A program made the position numbers and the translations under genes. Positions 40,772-50,035 of a stretch of DNA of 64,000 nt are shown piece by piece. Location of the stretch: assembly GCA_019448385.1 (NCBI GenBank), contig JAGTXO010000038.1:248001-312000 (forward strand), in the 5' to 3' direction. This DNA comes from Diacronema lutheri (taxonomy: Eukaryota > Haptophyta > Pavlovophyceae > Pavlovales > Pavlovaceae). Positions within the stretch are counted from its first letter, which is position 1. Every line of letters starts with the position of its first letter. The notes beneath the pieces were generated by a model. The model was not told the DNA's origin, searched no databases, and saw only the letters and a program-made list of their open reading frames with translations.

Positions 40772-41260
40772 TCAACTCACTCGATCAAAACGAGATTTGG
40801 AGAGATGGGTCTGGCAACTGAGAGAGCGCGACGGATAGCGTCGCGTTGGCGACCAAGTACGCGTTGACACGGTGGCTGAAGATTGGCCGTGCGTGCCGGA
40901 GCGCTCGAGAAAGACGACAGCGTGCACGTCCACGTCTAGGTCGTGCAGCACGTCGACGAACTTCTCCGTGTGGCCGCGGTTGAATTGCGCGTTGAGGTCG
41001 ATGATCACGGCCGAGCCCTGCGGCTCGTTGTGGAACGGCTAGTACGCGATCGACTTGAGCAGCTTGTCGCCGACCGCAGCGTGCCTGGCCTCGTGTAGGT
41101 CGAGCGTCTGGACGTTGGGCTCATCGAGGTGGCCTTGCCCGCGCTTCGCGGGCATGGTGTGGATGTCCTTGGACACGTTCACGTTGTGGTCGTGGGCGAT
41201 GGTACCGTTGAGGCCGTCGGGCGAGCACGAGGAGAACGGATGGTGCGAGGTGAGCGGCAC
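40772..41260 (-). pseudogene. ORF remnant interrupted by an in-frame stop
   Basis: Two stretches in the same frame read as one protein: LNGTIAHDHNVNVSKDIHTM, GHLDEPNVQTLDLHEARHAA and DKLLKSIAY, then a TAG at 41039-41041, then FHNEPQGSAVIIDLNAQFNR and HTEKFVDVLHDLDVDVHAVV. Both sides look like genuine coding sequence, so this is probably a decayed gene. Family not recognised. Confidence 0.5.
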
Positions 41261-41440
41261 GTCATTCGAATGGCGGGCAGGCGATGAATGTCGGCAGTCA
41301 AGAGAATTTGGCGGAGGTCGGCAGCGCCGGCGTTGTGAGCTGCTTGGTGTCGGGCACCATAATGAGGTCCTCGGCGACGATCGGCGACTATCGGCGAGGA
41401 ACTTCCGAGGCCTTCCGACGTTGGACGCTACGTCTTATTA

Positions 41441-41693
41441 TACTAACGGCGCTTACGTCAGGACAGCGGGGTCAGCACCAGCTGCGGGGGAATCGAGTAG
41501 CCACCAATGTACGTCTTATTATCACGCGTCCTGCCACGTCCTTGCCGTCCCGGCCGTTCCCGCTGCCGGCGTGCACAGGGTCGACGCCCTGATTTCGGCC
41601 TGATGTTGCGTGCGCCCTTTCGCTCGCTCCGTTTGTCCAGCCTCGGCCCCGTGCGCGCCCCTCCTGCTGACCCGCCTGTAAGCGTCGTTAGTA
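41441..41693. mobile_element. MITE-like element with TTA target-site duplication
   Basis: The left end TACTAACGGCGCTTAC is an inverted match of the right end GTAAGCGTCGTTAGTA. The similarity continues inward (CGGGGTCAGCA against TGCTGACCCG, with gaps). The element is flanked by TTA on both sides (41438-41440 and 41694-41696). Size (253 bp), terminal inverted repeats and a 3-bp TTA duplication fit a non-autonomous PIF/Harbinger-type DNA transposon. No transposase is present. Confidence 0.55.
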
Positions 41694-41709
41694 TTATCAC
41701 GTTGAGACC

Positions 41710-43053
41710 TTGCGCAGCGCAGAGCGAGCGTTCGGCACCTTTGACCTAATTCGCACGTGCGCCGCGTATCGCGGCTCCGAGCTGGTGTCGGGCTCGCTTT
41801 ACCGCTGGTTCTGGTACCACACGCGCGATTGGGACTTTATGCACGTGCTTTGCCCGCCCGTCCGCGTCGTGCACTGGCTCGCCCTCGACGCGCACGCGAA
41901 CGAGACGTGCGACGCGCCCGGCGTGTGCGGCGCGGCGCCGTACTCGCGCCCACCGCCCCGCCCGCCGGGCTACGCGGCGGAATGGCACTCTCCGCTCGCG
42001 CAGAACGTGTCGCGCGAGCGCACTGCGCACATCTGCTCGATGCCGGGCAAGGCGCTTTGCACCCGCGCCGCCTACTTTGCTTCGCGCGCACTTCCGATGA
42101 TCGCACTGCCCGACGCGCTCACGCTCGCGCACATCGTCAAGCTGCGCAGGCCGGGTCTGGAGGGCGCGCCTCGGCAGAACGGCGCGCCGACCACGGCCAA
42201 CGCGAGCGCGGTGGCGGTGCCATTCGCCGGCTGGCCATGGTCGTGGGAGCCATGCTCGTTTGCTGGCGATGACGAGCGCGGCCTGCTGTGCGTCTCGAAG
42301 CGCCAGAACGAGTGTGCACCCTATCGGCCGGTGATCCTCGGCGGCCGACCGGCGGTCGCGAGCGACGAACAGCGCGTGGCGCTCGCGCGCGCGGAGCGCC
42401 GTGGCGAAGAGCGCGCGTCGGACGACGCGCTCGGCCGACGGCGAGTGGCTGTGCACGCCGTGCCGCACGCAACCGGGCACAATGCCACCGGCGACGCCGC
42501 GCCGCACGCAACCGAACGCAATGCCACCGGCGACGCCGCGCCGCACGCCACCGAACGCAAAGCCACCGGCGACGCCGCGCCGCACGCAACCGGGCGCAAT
42601 GCCACCAATGACGCCTCCGCCAGCGCACGCGGCGCGCAGCACGTGGCGCCGCACGCGCCGGTGGGTGCACTCGAGGGCGCATCGCCCGCCGAGTCTCGCG
42701 GCGCCGACGATGGCGCACGCGCGCTCGAGCGCGCAGACGAGATTGCGCCCTTCCTCGGTTGGGCGGGCGACGCGTACCCGTTCGTGGACACGCGCGCCTA
42801 CGCGTGCGGGCGAGCCTCGCACCTGCTCGCCGGCGGGGCGCGCCGCCACCCGCCGAAGCTGCTCGCGCGGCCCGCGGCTGGCGCGCGGGTGCCACGCAAA
42901 GGCGCATCACGGGGCAATGGGGACGACGGGACGGATCCGAAGCCGCTAGGCGGCGGTGGCGCGCAGCCGGGTGGCCGACGAGTCGGCAAGCACGGCAGCG
43001 GCGACGGCGGCGGCAGAGTGGGAGACAAGCGCTTTAATTTGACTCAATTTTGA
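41710..43053 (+). pseudogene. Family copy B, 5'-truncated
   Basis: Matches copies A and C from AFGTFDLIRTCAAYRGSELV to the C-terminus RFNLTQF, but the first about 160 residues are missing because the inverted arm ends at 41718. The variable region has four 13-residue NAT repeats. The frame is otherwise intact over about 445 codons, so the truncation is recent or the fragment is still translated from another start. Confidence 0.75.
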
Positions 43054-43522
43054 ATTCGGATCTGCCCGTCCGCACATGCCGCTCCCTTTGTGGCCGCCGC
43101 CGCCGTTTCCCTTGCCACAGCCCTTGCCGTGCGCATGGCGACCGCCGCCGTCGAGCGCGCCGACCGGCTGGTAGGCGCGCCGCCCCTTCGGCTGCGCGCT
43201 CGACAGCACAGACGCGAGGACGCCGCAGCCGAGCGTGGCGGCGATCACGCAGAGCGACGCACCGGTCGGCAGCGTGACGCCGAGCAGCACATCCGCGACG
43301 ATCTTGAGTCCGACGAAGAGGAGGAGCAGAGCGACCGCGTGCTGCAGGTAGGCGAACCGCTCGATGAGCAACACGGTGACGGTGTACACGGAGCGGAGGG
43401 AGAGAACCGCACACATCACGGCGAGATAGACGACGAGCGTGTCCGACGACAGCCCGAGCACCGCGGGCACCGAGTCGACGGCGAAGATGATGTCGGACAG
43501 CTCGATGCACACGAGGACGACG
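43045..43522 (-). pseudogene. Truncated TerC fragment, right copy
   Basis: Same fragment and same upstream breakpoint (GTCGTCCTCG preceded by TGACCC) as the left copy, but without its 4-nt deletion: it keeps SSAQPKGRRAYQPVG like the full gene. The first half of TerC is missing. The frame runs past the expected stop into the tail region of family copy B. Confidence 0.85.
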
Positions 43523-43560
43523 GGTCAAGAACTGCCGAGATGCCTGCGTCGGACATCTGG

Positions 43561-44151
43561 TCACACGAGCTTGTTGGCTTTAATGTGCTGCTTTGCGCCG
43601 AGCAAATCGGCAAGCAGCTTGCGAGCCAGCTCTTCCACGTTGCGCCGGTGCGCTGGCGCGGCGAAGTAGTCGATCCGCGAGCGGCGCAGGATCGTCGAGC
43701 TGTACTTGAACGTCATGTCGTCAATGGACTGCATCGTCTTTGTTGGCATCTCATCCGCGCCGAGGTCGCGCACCGCCTCGTCCCAGCACAGCGTTGCGAG
43801 CTTAGGACCTGCGGGCGCGTCGTACGACGTGAAAGCGCTGAATGACTCCTCAAGCGCCACCTCCGCCTCCTTGCGGCGGTCCGCGAGCTCGAGGCGCTGG
43901 TTGTCGATCACCTCGAGGAGCTCGTCGTACTTGCGCTTGAGATTGGCTGCCTTCTCAGCCAATGCGGTGCTCGCAATCAAGAGGAGCGGCTTAACTGCAA
44001 TGGCGCTCGGCGTCGTGCCGAGCTCCGTCGCAGCAAGGGTCCTCTTGCGGTTCTTGATCTCCTTCGAGAGCGCCTTGGTGAACACCAATTTATTTCCCCA
44101 TACGTGGGACCAGGGGATGAGGCGAAATTTGAAATTTCGCCCCGGTCCCAC
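43561..44151 (-). CDS. Unknown coiled-coil ORF of the duplicated block, right copy
   Basis: About 196 aa: VFTKALSKEIKNRKRTLAAT, IAVKPLLLIASTALAEKAAN, LKRKYDELLEVIDNQRLELA, MTFKYSSTILRRSRIDYF, KLLADLLGAKQHIKANKLV. An upstream in-frame ATG at 44151 adds MGPGRNFKFRLIPWSHVWGN, which is translated from the hairpin region and is probably not native. Open despite several substitutions relative to the left copy, which hints at constraint or recent duplication. Confidence 0.5.
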   Translation of the reverse strand: MGPGRNFKFRLIPWSHVWGNKLVFTKALSKEIKNRKRTLAATELGTTPSAIAVKPLLLIASTALAEKAANLKRKYDELLEVIDNQRLELADRRKEAEVALEESFSAFTSYDAPAGPKLATLCWDEAVRDLGADEMPTKTMQSIDDMTFKYSSTILRRSRIDYFAAPAHRRNVEELARKLLADLLGAKQHIKANKLV

Positions 44152-44386
44152 GTATGGGGACGAGGCGAGACGTTTCGCCCCGGGCTTCGTTTCGGGGCGA
44201 AATTTGGGGGGCGAATTTCGGGGCGAAATGGCGGCTCGTCAAACATGTTGACTGTTGAGATAGCTAACGACGCTTACAGGCGGGTCAGCGACTGTTGAGA
44301 TACAACTTCACTGCCATGTGCGTCCGTGGCGGCGGGCAACGAGGAGCGCGGCAACGAGGTAGGCGACGTCGACCGCCGCGAAGTCC

Positions 44387-44710
44387 TCAAAGGGGCCCGA
44401 AGGGGCCGGCGCGTCGCCCCATAGCACGCGAGTGCGTCGCACGCGGCGAGGTGCACAGGGTCCTGGCCAGCTTGTCAGAGGCCATGAGCTTGCGTACGGA
44501 AACGAGGCCAGTGTCGAGGATAGGCACTGTGGCGGCGTGTTCCGAAGTCGTCGTCGTCGGCGCACTTGGTTGTCGCAGTAGACGAGACGATGAGCGGACG
44601 GCGACGACCGCAACGAGGTCGTCGAGGGCATCGAGGGCATTGACCGTGAGCCGCTCGGCCGAGACAGCAGAGGTGTCGAGGGTGATGATGAAGGGCGTGG
44701 CATCGCGCAT
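44387..44710 (-). pseudogene. Remnant ORF (MRDATPF family), right copy
   Basis: Starts MRDATPFIITLDTSAVSAE and, after a small indel difference from the left copy, reads through SAPTTTTSEHAATVPILDTG, LVSVRKLMASDKL. A C-terminal-looking stretch (GPFEDFAAVDVAYLVAALLV, ARRHGRTWQ) lies in another frame at 44308-44420. Likely degenerate or unspliced. Confidence 0.5.
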
Positions 44711-44777
44711 GTGTGTGGCTACACAGCAGAGGTGTCGGGCTGCGAAGAAAAGTTCTCCCTATGGCTTGTAGCCAACC

Positions 44778-46487
44778 ATGCGCATCCTGCTCGCGCTGTG
44801 CGGGCTGCTGCGCTCGTACCAGCTCGTCTGGCCGATCCTCTCGCGCCAGCTGCGCCTCGACGCGCTGCGCGCCGAGGGCCGCGCCGAGACTGACGTGATC
44901 GTCCTCACGTCGCTCGCGCGCGGCTGCACGGACGCGGACGTGTCGCGCGACCTCTGCCCGCGCGAGTGGTCGGAGATGGGCGCGGCGGAGCGCATCGCGG
45001 AGCTGCGCGTGACGATCGGCCCGCGCCTCCGTTTCGTACACGACGCCGAGCTCAGCGATGCCGACCGCGAATCTGGGCGCTCGCTCGAGGCGCGCGCACT
45101 CGATCTGATCGCGCGCCGGCTGCTCCCCGCGCGGCCAGAGGGCGCAGGCTCGCCGACGGCTGCAGAGCTTGCAAGCGCAGCCGCAGGCTTCTTCGACGCG
45201 TACGCGATTGTTGTCTTCGTCCGACCCGACGTCGTCCTCGTCCCGCCCGCGCCGCGCAGCGCCGATCGAGCGTTCGGCACCTTTGACCTAATTCGCACGT
45301 GCGCCGCGTATCGCGGCTTCGAGCTGGTGTCGGGCTCGCTTTACCGCTGGTTCTGGTACCACACGCGCGATTGGGACTTTATGCACGTGCTTTGCCCGCC
45401 CGTCCGCGTCGTGCACTGGCTCGCCCTCGACGCGCGCGCGAACGAGACGTGCGACGCGCCCGGCGTGTGCGGCGCGGCGCCGTACGCGCGCCCACCGCCC
45501 CGCCCGCCGGGCTACGCGGCGGAATGGCACTCTCCGCTCGCGCAGAACGTGTCGCGCAAGCGCACTGCGCACATCTGCTCGATGCCGGGCAAGGCGCTTT
45601 GCACCCGCGCCGCCTACTTTGCTTCGCGCGCACTTCCGATGATCGCACTGCCCGACGCGCTCACGCTCGCGCACATCGTCAAGCTGCGCAGGCCGGGTCT
45701 GGAGGGCGCGCCTCGGCAGAACGGCGCGCCGACCACGGCCAACGCGAGCGCGGTGGCGGTGCCATTCGCAGGCTGGCCATGGTCGTGGGAGCCATGCTCG
45801 TTTGCTGGCGATGACGAGCGCGGCCTGCTGTGCCCCGTGAAGCGCCAGAACGAGTGTGCACCCTATCGGCCGGTGATCCTCGGCGGCCGACCGGCGGTCG
45901 CGAGCTTCGAACAGCGCGTGGCGCTCGCGCGCGCGGAGCGCCGTGGCGAAGAGCGCGCGTCGGACGACGCGCACGGCCGACGGCGAGTGGCTGTGCACGC
46001 CGTGCCGCACGCAGCCGAACGCAATGCCACCGGTGACGCCGCGCCGCACGCAACCGAACGCAATGCCACCGGCGACGCCGTGCCGCACGCAACCGAACGC
46101 AATGCCACCGGCAACGCCTCCGGGAGCGCACGCGGCGCGCAGCGCGTGGCGCCGCACGCGCCGGTGGGTGCACTCGAGGGCGCATCGCCCGCCGCGTCTC
46201 GCGGCGCCGACGATGGCGCACGCGCGCTCGAGCGCGCAGACGAGATTGCGCCCTCCCTCGGTTGGGCGGGCGACGCGTACCCATTCGTGGACACGCGCGC
46301 CTACGCGTGCGGGCGAGCCTCGCACCTGCTCGCCGGCGGGGCGCGCCGCCACCCGCCGGAGCCGCTCGCGCGGCCCGCGGCTGGCGCGCGGGTGCCACGC
46401 AAAGGCGCATCACGGGGCAAACGCAAACGGGACGGCGGGGCGGTTCCGAAGCCGCCCGGCGGCGGTGGCGCGCAGCCGGGTGGCTGA
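44778..46487 (+). CDS. Unassigned algal family protein, copy C (full length)
   Basis: 569 aa from ATG 44778 (MRILLALCGLLRSYQLVWPI), aligned throughout with copy A: TDVIVLTSLARGCTDADVS, VVFVRPDVVLVPPAP, WFWYHTRDWDFMHVLCPP, ANETCDAPGVCGAAP, FVDTRAYACGRASHLLAGG. Three 13-residue repeats with NAT sequons lie near residues 410-450. The tail ends early (GGGGAQPGG) relative to A and B. It is convergent with the only complete TerC gene, and A and B keep the same convergent pair, so C probably represents the ancestral locus. Weak resemblance to glycosyltransferases; function unknown. Confidence 0.65.
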   Translation: MRILLALCGLLRSYQLVWPILSRQLRLDALRAEGRAETDVIVLTSLARGCTDADVSRDLCPREWSEMGAAERIAELRVTIGPRLRFVHDAELSDADRESGRSLEARALDLIARRLLPARPEGAGSPTAAELASAAAGFFDAYAIVVFVRPDVVLVPPAPRSADRAFGTFDLIRTCAAYRGFELVSGSLYRWFWYHTRDWDFMHVLCPPVRVVHWLALDARANETCDAPGVCGAAPYARPPPRPPGYAAEWHSPLAQNVSRKRTAHICSMPGKALCTRAAYFASRALPMIALPDALTLAHIVKLRRPGLEGAPRQNGAPTTANASAVAVPFAGWPWSWEPCSFAGDDERGLLCPVKRQNECAPYRPVILGGRPAVASFEQRVALARAERRGEERASDDAHGRRRVAVHAVPHAAERNATGDAAPHATERNATGDAVPHATERNATGNASGSARGAQRVAPHAPVGALEGASPAASRGADDGARALERADEIAPSLGWAGDAYPFVDTRAYACGRASHLLAGGARRHPPEPLARPAAGARVPRKGASRGKRKRDGGAVPKPPGGGGAQPGG

Positions 46488-46560
46488 CAAGGCGGCAAGC
46501 TCACGCACCACGAGCGACATCATTGGGCTCAGTTTCGAATTCGGATGCGCCGGGCACCGC

Positions 46561-47650
46561 TTACACATCCGCCCGTCCGCCCACGCCGCTCCCTTTGTGG
46601 CCGCCGCCGCCGTTTCCCTTGCCACAGCCCTTGCCGTGCGCATGGCCACTGCCGCCGTCGAGCGCGCCGACCGGCTGGTAGGCGCGCCGCCCCTTCGGCT
46701 GCGCGCTCGACAGCACGGACGCGAGGACGCCGCAGCCGAGCGTGGCGGCGATCACGCAGAGCGACGCACCGGTCGGCAGCGTGACGCCGAGCAGCACATC
46801 CGCGACGATCTTGAGTCCGACGAAGAGGAGGAGCAGAGCGACCGCGTGCTGCAGGTAGGCGAACCGCTCGATGAGCAACACGGTGACGGTGTACACGGAG
46901 CGGAGGGAGAGAACCGCACACATCACGGCGAGATAGACGACGAGCGTGTCCGACGACAGCCCGAGCACCGCGGGCACCGAGTCGACGGCGAAGATGATGT
47001 CGGACAGCTCGATGCACACGAGGACGACGAACAGCGGCGTCGCGCTGGCCGAGAGCGCCGAGCGCGCGCGCGGCCGGACGAGGCAGCGGTGCGCGGGTCG
47101 CGTGAGCGGAGCGCGCGGCGCGGGCGCGCGCCGGCGGGCGCGCGGCGCACCGCAGCACGCCGCCTTCGCGCGCGAAGAGGCGCTCGGCATGGTAGCCCTG
47201 CGTGACGGGAATGAACGCCTGCACACACCGCACGACGCGCCGCTCGCTCACATCGTCGTCGTCGTCCGAGCCGACGCCGGCCCAGAACACGCCGGCGGCC
47301 GAGTAGATGAGCGCGCCGGCAAAAAGGAGAAGCAGCGGCTTGATCGCGCTGATCGCCGCGAGGCCGACGACGAGCGCGAGGGCGCGCAGGACGATCGCGC
47401 CGGTGATGCCCCACGCGAGCGCGGTGGGCTGCAGCTCGGCCGGCGTCTTAAAATACTGGAAGAGCAGGAAGAAGGCGAACATGTTGTCCACCGAGAGCGA
47501 CAGCTCGAGCAGGTAGCACGCGAGGAAGGCGAGCGCGCCCTCGTCGCCGCGCGAGTGTCGGATCACAACGGCCGCCGCGACAGTCGACGCGAGCGAGAGC
47601 GCGAGCCCGCGCGCGACCGACGGCATGTCCGCGCCGTCGCCCGCCGTCAT
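46561..47650 (-). CDS. TerC-family integral membrane protein
   Basis: Two exons (47151-47650 and 46561-47044), about 327 aa, intron 47045-47150 (donor GTGCGC). Multiple hydrophobic helices with the two hallmark acidic motifs: LELSLSVDNMFAFFLLFQYF and CIELSDIIFAVDSVPAV, related by the internal pseudo-symmetry of TerC. AFIPVTQGYHAERLFAREGG matches the family loop before the second half. The tail GHAHGKGCGKGNGGGGHKG is His/Gly/Cys-rich and could bind metal. TerC proteins act in metal (Mn) handling, and in plants a plastid TerC is needed for thylakoid insertion. ATG at 47650 (MTAGDGADMPSVARG) is preferred, but the frame is open further upstream, so a targeting leader could be missing. Divergent from the TPR gene by 149 bp. 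Confidence 0.88.
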
Positions 47651-47799
47651 CCCGGCACGGCGCCAGCCGGGCGGGGGCGGCGAGCGCGAGCGCGAGCGCG
47701 ACGGCGTGGCCGCGAGCGGCGCGCCGACGCCAGCGATGGAGGCCGCGACGACGTTTTGAAACGCGGCGTTTCCTCGAAGTTTTCCGCGGGAGGGCGCGA

Positions 47800-49830
47800 A
47801 TGGGCAGCGCCTTGCAGCGTTGCACCGCGGAGCGCTGGTGCCTGCCGGACGAGCCCGAGAGCGATCGTTCGTACGCCGAGCTCGCGGAACCGCCGCCCAA
47901 CGCCTGCGACGCGAGCGGATCCTCGCCTGCTCGCCACCGTGCGAGCGCGCCACCGCTCGCGCAGCCGCGCGCGCCGACGCCGCGCGGACGGGAGGCCGCG
48001 CTAAGCGCGCCGCCACACGGCGTGCGCGACGCAACCCGCGCGCCGCAGCGCACTTCGCCGCACGTGCTGCTGGTCGCCTCGCATCACGAGGCGGAGGCCG
48101 TGGTGGAGGCGGAGGCGGACGCGGCCGCGCGGCTCGCGCTCGGGCTCGCGCCCGCGTGGAGCGCGAGCGCGCCCGCCTCCGATGCAGCGGCGCGCGCGGC
48201 GCGGCGCTCGATCATCGACGCCGCGCTCGTCGCGGTGGCCACGGCTGCGGGCGTAGACGCGGCCTGCGCGGCGTGCGCGGCGTGCGCGGCGGGCGGAGCC
48301 GCCGCACTGGCCGGCGGCGGCGCGGCCGCCGGCGTGAGCGTGGCCGGCGCGGAGGCCGGCGCGCTCGGCGCGGGCGTGATCGCCGCGCCAACGGCCGTGC
48401 GTTCGGCGCCCAGCGAGCCCAACGGCGCGTCCGCGCCCGGATCCGTCGAGCCGCTTCCACCGCAACCCGCCGAGATCGCGCCGCCGTCGGCCGCGCCGCG
48501 CGACGGTCCGGCGCTCGCCGCGCGGCTCGACGAGCTCGCGCAGCCGCGCTCCGAGATGCGCGCCGCGCTGCAGGCCGTCGCCGAGCTCGAGCCGACCGTG
48601 CAGGCGGTGGTTCGCGCGCGCGCGCACCTGCTCGATGGCGATGCGCCCGGCGCGGCCGCCGCGCTGCAGTCCGGCTCCGCGTCGGCGCGCGCAGGGCCGG
48701 ACGCGTCGTTCGTCGCCGGCGTGACACTTGCGCTCCTCCGTCGCTGGGCGGAGGCGGAGGAGGCGCTGCGCGAGTGCCTCGCCGGGCTCGAGGCGAGCGG
48801 CCTCGGGCGCACGCCCATCGCGGCGCGCGCGTGGTTCGCCCTCGCCTTCTGCGTGCACATGCACAATGGTGGCGTCTGCTCAGCCGACGAGCTGCGTGCG
48901 CTTCACGCGTGCCTCGCGGTCGACGATCGGCACGCGCCCGCGCACATCAACGCGGGCGTCTCGCTGCTCGCGGTGCGCGGCGACGCGGCGGGCGCCGAGG
49001 CGCATTTCCGCCGCGCGCTGCAGCTCGACGACGCCGACGCCGTCGCGCATTTCAACCTGGGCAGCGTGCTCAAGGCGAGGGCCGACGCGGCCGTCGCGGC
49101 CGGCGCGCCGCGCGACGCGGAGGTGGAGGCGGCGGCGGAGGCGGAGGCGCACTTTGTGCGCGCGCTGCAGCTCGAGCCGAGCTACGTGGCCGCGCACATC
49201 AACTTGGGCAACCTGTGCTACGGCCCCCTCAGCCGCCACTCAGACGCCGAAATGCACTGGCGCGCGGCGCTCGCCGCCGACGAGCGCCAGGCGGGCGCGC
49301 ACGTCTCGCTCGGCCTGCTGCTCGCGGACGTGCGCGGCGAAGTGGCGGGCGCCGAGGCGGCGTACCGGCGCGCGCTGCAGCTCGAGCCGACCCTCGCCTC
49401 TGCGCATTTCAACCTCGGCAAGCTCCTCAAGCGACGCGGCGACGTGGCGGGCGCCGAGGCGGCGTACCGGCGCGCGCTGCAGTTGCAGCCGCTGCACGCC
49501 AAGGCGCACAACAATTTGGGCAAGCTGCTGCACGAGACGGGCGCCGACCTCGCCGGCGCCGAGGCGGCGTATCGCGCCGCGCTCGGCATCGAGCCCGCCA
49601 ACGCGACGGTCCGAGTCAACCTCGCCGTCCTGCTCGAGGCGCGCGCGCGCGCGCTCGCGGAGCGCGCGCGCGCGCGCGCGGCGTCGCCGGGCGGGCGGGC
49701 GGCGGCCGTGGGCGCGCTGCGGCTCTTCGAGAGCGCGGCCGAGCAGTTTGAGCTCGGCGGGCAGGCGCGCTGGGCGCGCGAGGCGCGCGGCACGGCCGCC
49801 GCGCTCGGCGCCGAGGTGGAGGAGCTGTAG
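47800..49830 (+). CDS. Tetratricopeptide-repeat protein
   Basis: Single exon, 676 aa. The first about 250 residues are Ala-rich and disordered. From about residue 290 TPR-like helices begin, and from about 375 they become clear tandem repeats: HAPAHINAGVSLLAVRGDAA, GAEAHFRRALQLDDADAVAH, FNLGSVLKARAD, SYVAAHINLGNLCYG, GAEAAYRRALQLEPTLASAH, FNLGKLLKRRGDVAGAEAAY, HAKAHNNLGKLLHETGADLA. The spacing and NLG/ALQLEP pattern is like TPRs of O-GlcNAc transferases and kinesin light chains, but no catalytic domain follows; the protein ends GTAAALGAEVEEL. Probably a protein-interaction scaffold; partner unknown. Confidence 0.82.
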   Translation: MGSALQRCTAERWCLPDEPESDRSYAELAEPPPNACDASGSSPARHRASAPPLAQPRAPTPRGREAALSAPPHGVRDATRAPQRTSPHVLLVASHHEAEAVVEAEADAAARLALGLAPAWSASAPASDAAARAARRSIIDAALVAVATAAGVDAACAACAACAAGGAAALAGGGAAAGVSVAGAEAGALGAGVIAAPTAVRSAPSEPNGASAPGSVEPLPPQPAEIAPPSAAPRDGPALAARLDELAQPRSEMRAALQAVAELEPTVQAVVRARAHLLDGDAPGAAAALQSGSASARAGPDASFVAGVTLALLRRWAEAEEALRECLAGLEASGLGRTPIAARAWFALAFCVHMHNGGVCSADELRALHACLAVDDRHAPAHINAGVSLLAVRGDAAGAEAHFRRALQLDDADAVAHFNLGSVLKARADAAVAAGAPRDAEVEAAAEAEAHFVRALQLEPSYVAAHINLGNLCYGPLSRHSDAEMHWRAALAADERQAGAHVSLGLLLADVRGEVAGAEAAYRRALQLEPTLASAHFNLGKLLKRRGDVAGAEAAYRRALQLQPLHAKAHNNLGKLLHETGADLAGAEAAYRAALGIEPANATVRVNLAVLLEARARALAERARARAASPGGRAAAVGALRLFESAAEQFELGGQARWAREARGTAAALGAEVEEL

Positions 49831-50035
49831 CTGGATGATCGCGCGCCCATCTTGATGCCGGCGCGCGCGCGCGCGCTGCGCGTCGTGCGCGACATGCGAG
49901 GCGGTGCGACCCGCGGCGCTGGGCGCAAAGGCGGCCTTGAAGTGTGGCTGTATGGGGCTCCCCCTCCAGCCCTTTTTTTGAAAAGGGGTGGTTGATGTGA
50001 CGGACACGCCAGCTTGCCCCCCTTTTTGGGCATCC
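49831..50035. other. Intergenic region upstream of PP2A gene
   Basis: 205 bp with an imperfect T-run/A-run (CCCTTTTTTTGAAAAGGGG at about 49970) that forms a short palindrome-like element. It presumably carries the PP2A promoter. Confidence 0.4.

Larger units (their letters stand above)
40334..41709. other. Spacer between inverted arms, lower GC
   Basis: About 1.4 kb with more balanced base composition than its surroundings. It holds a disrupted minus-strand ORF (40772-41260), a 253-bp inverted-repeat element (41441-41693) and otherwise no convincing gene. A plus ORF at 40543-40821 has no recognisable features. Confidence 0.6.
41718..44742 (-). repeat. Right arm of the ~3-kb inverted duplication
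   Basis: Inverted counterpart of 36868-39843, with the same gene order and the same TerC fusion breakpoint. The extra length comes mainly from more 39-bp repeats in the family gene. Confidence 0.85.

Noticed and set aside
40543-40821. 92-codon plus ORF in the spacer
   Set aside because: No recognisable motif, no second copy in the arms, and no sign of coding constraint.
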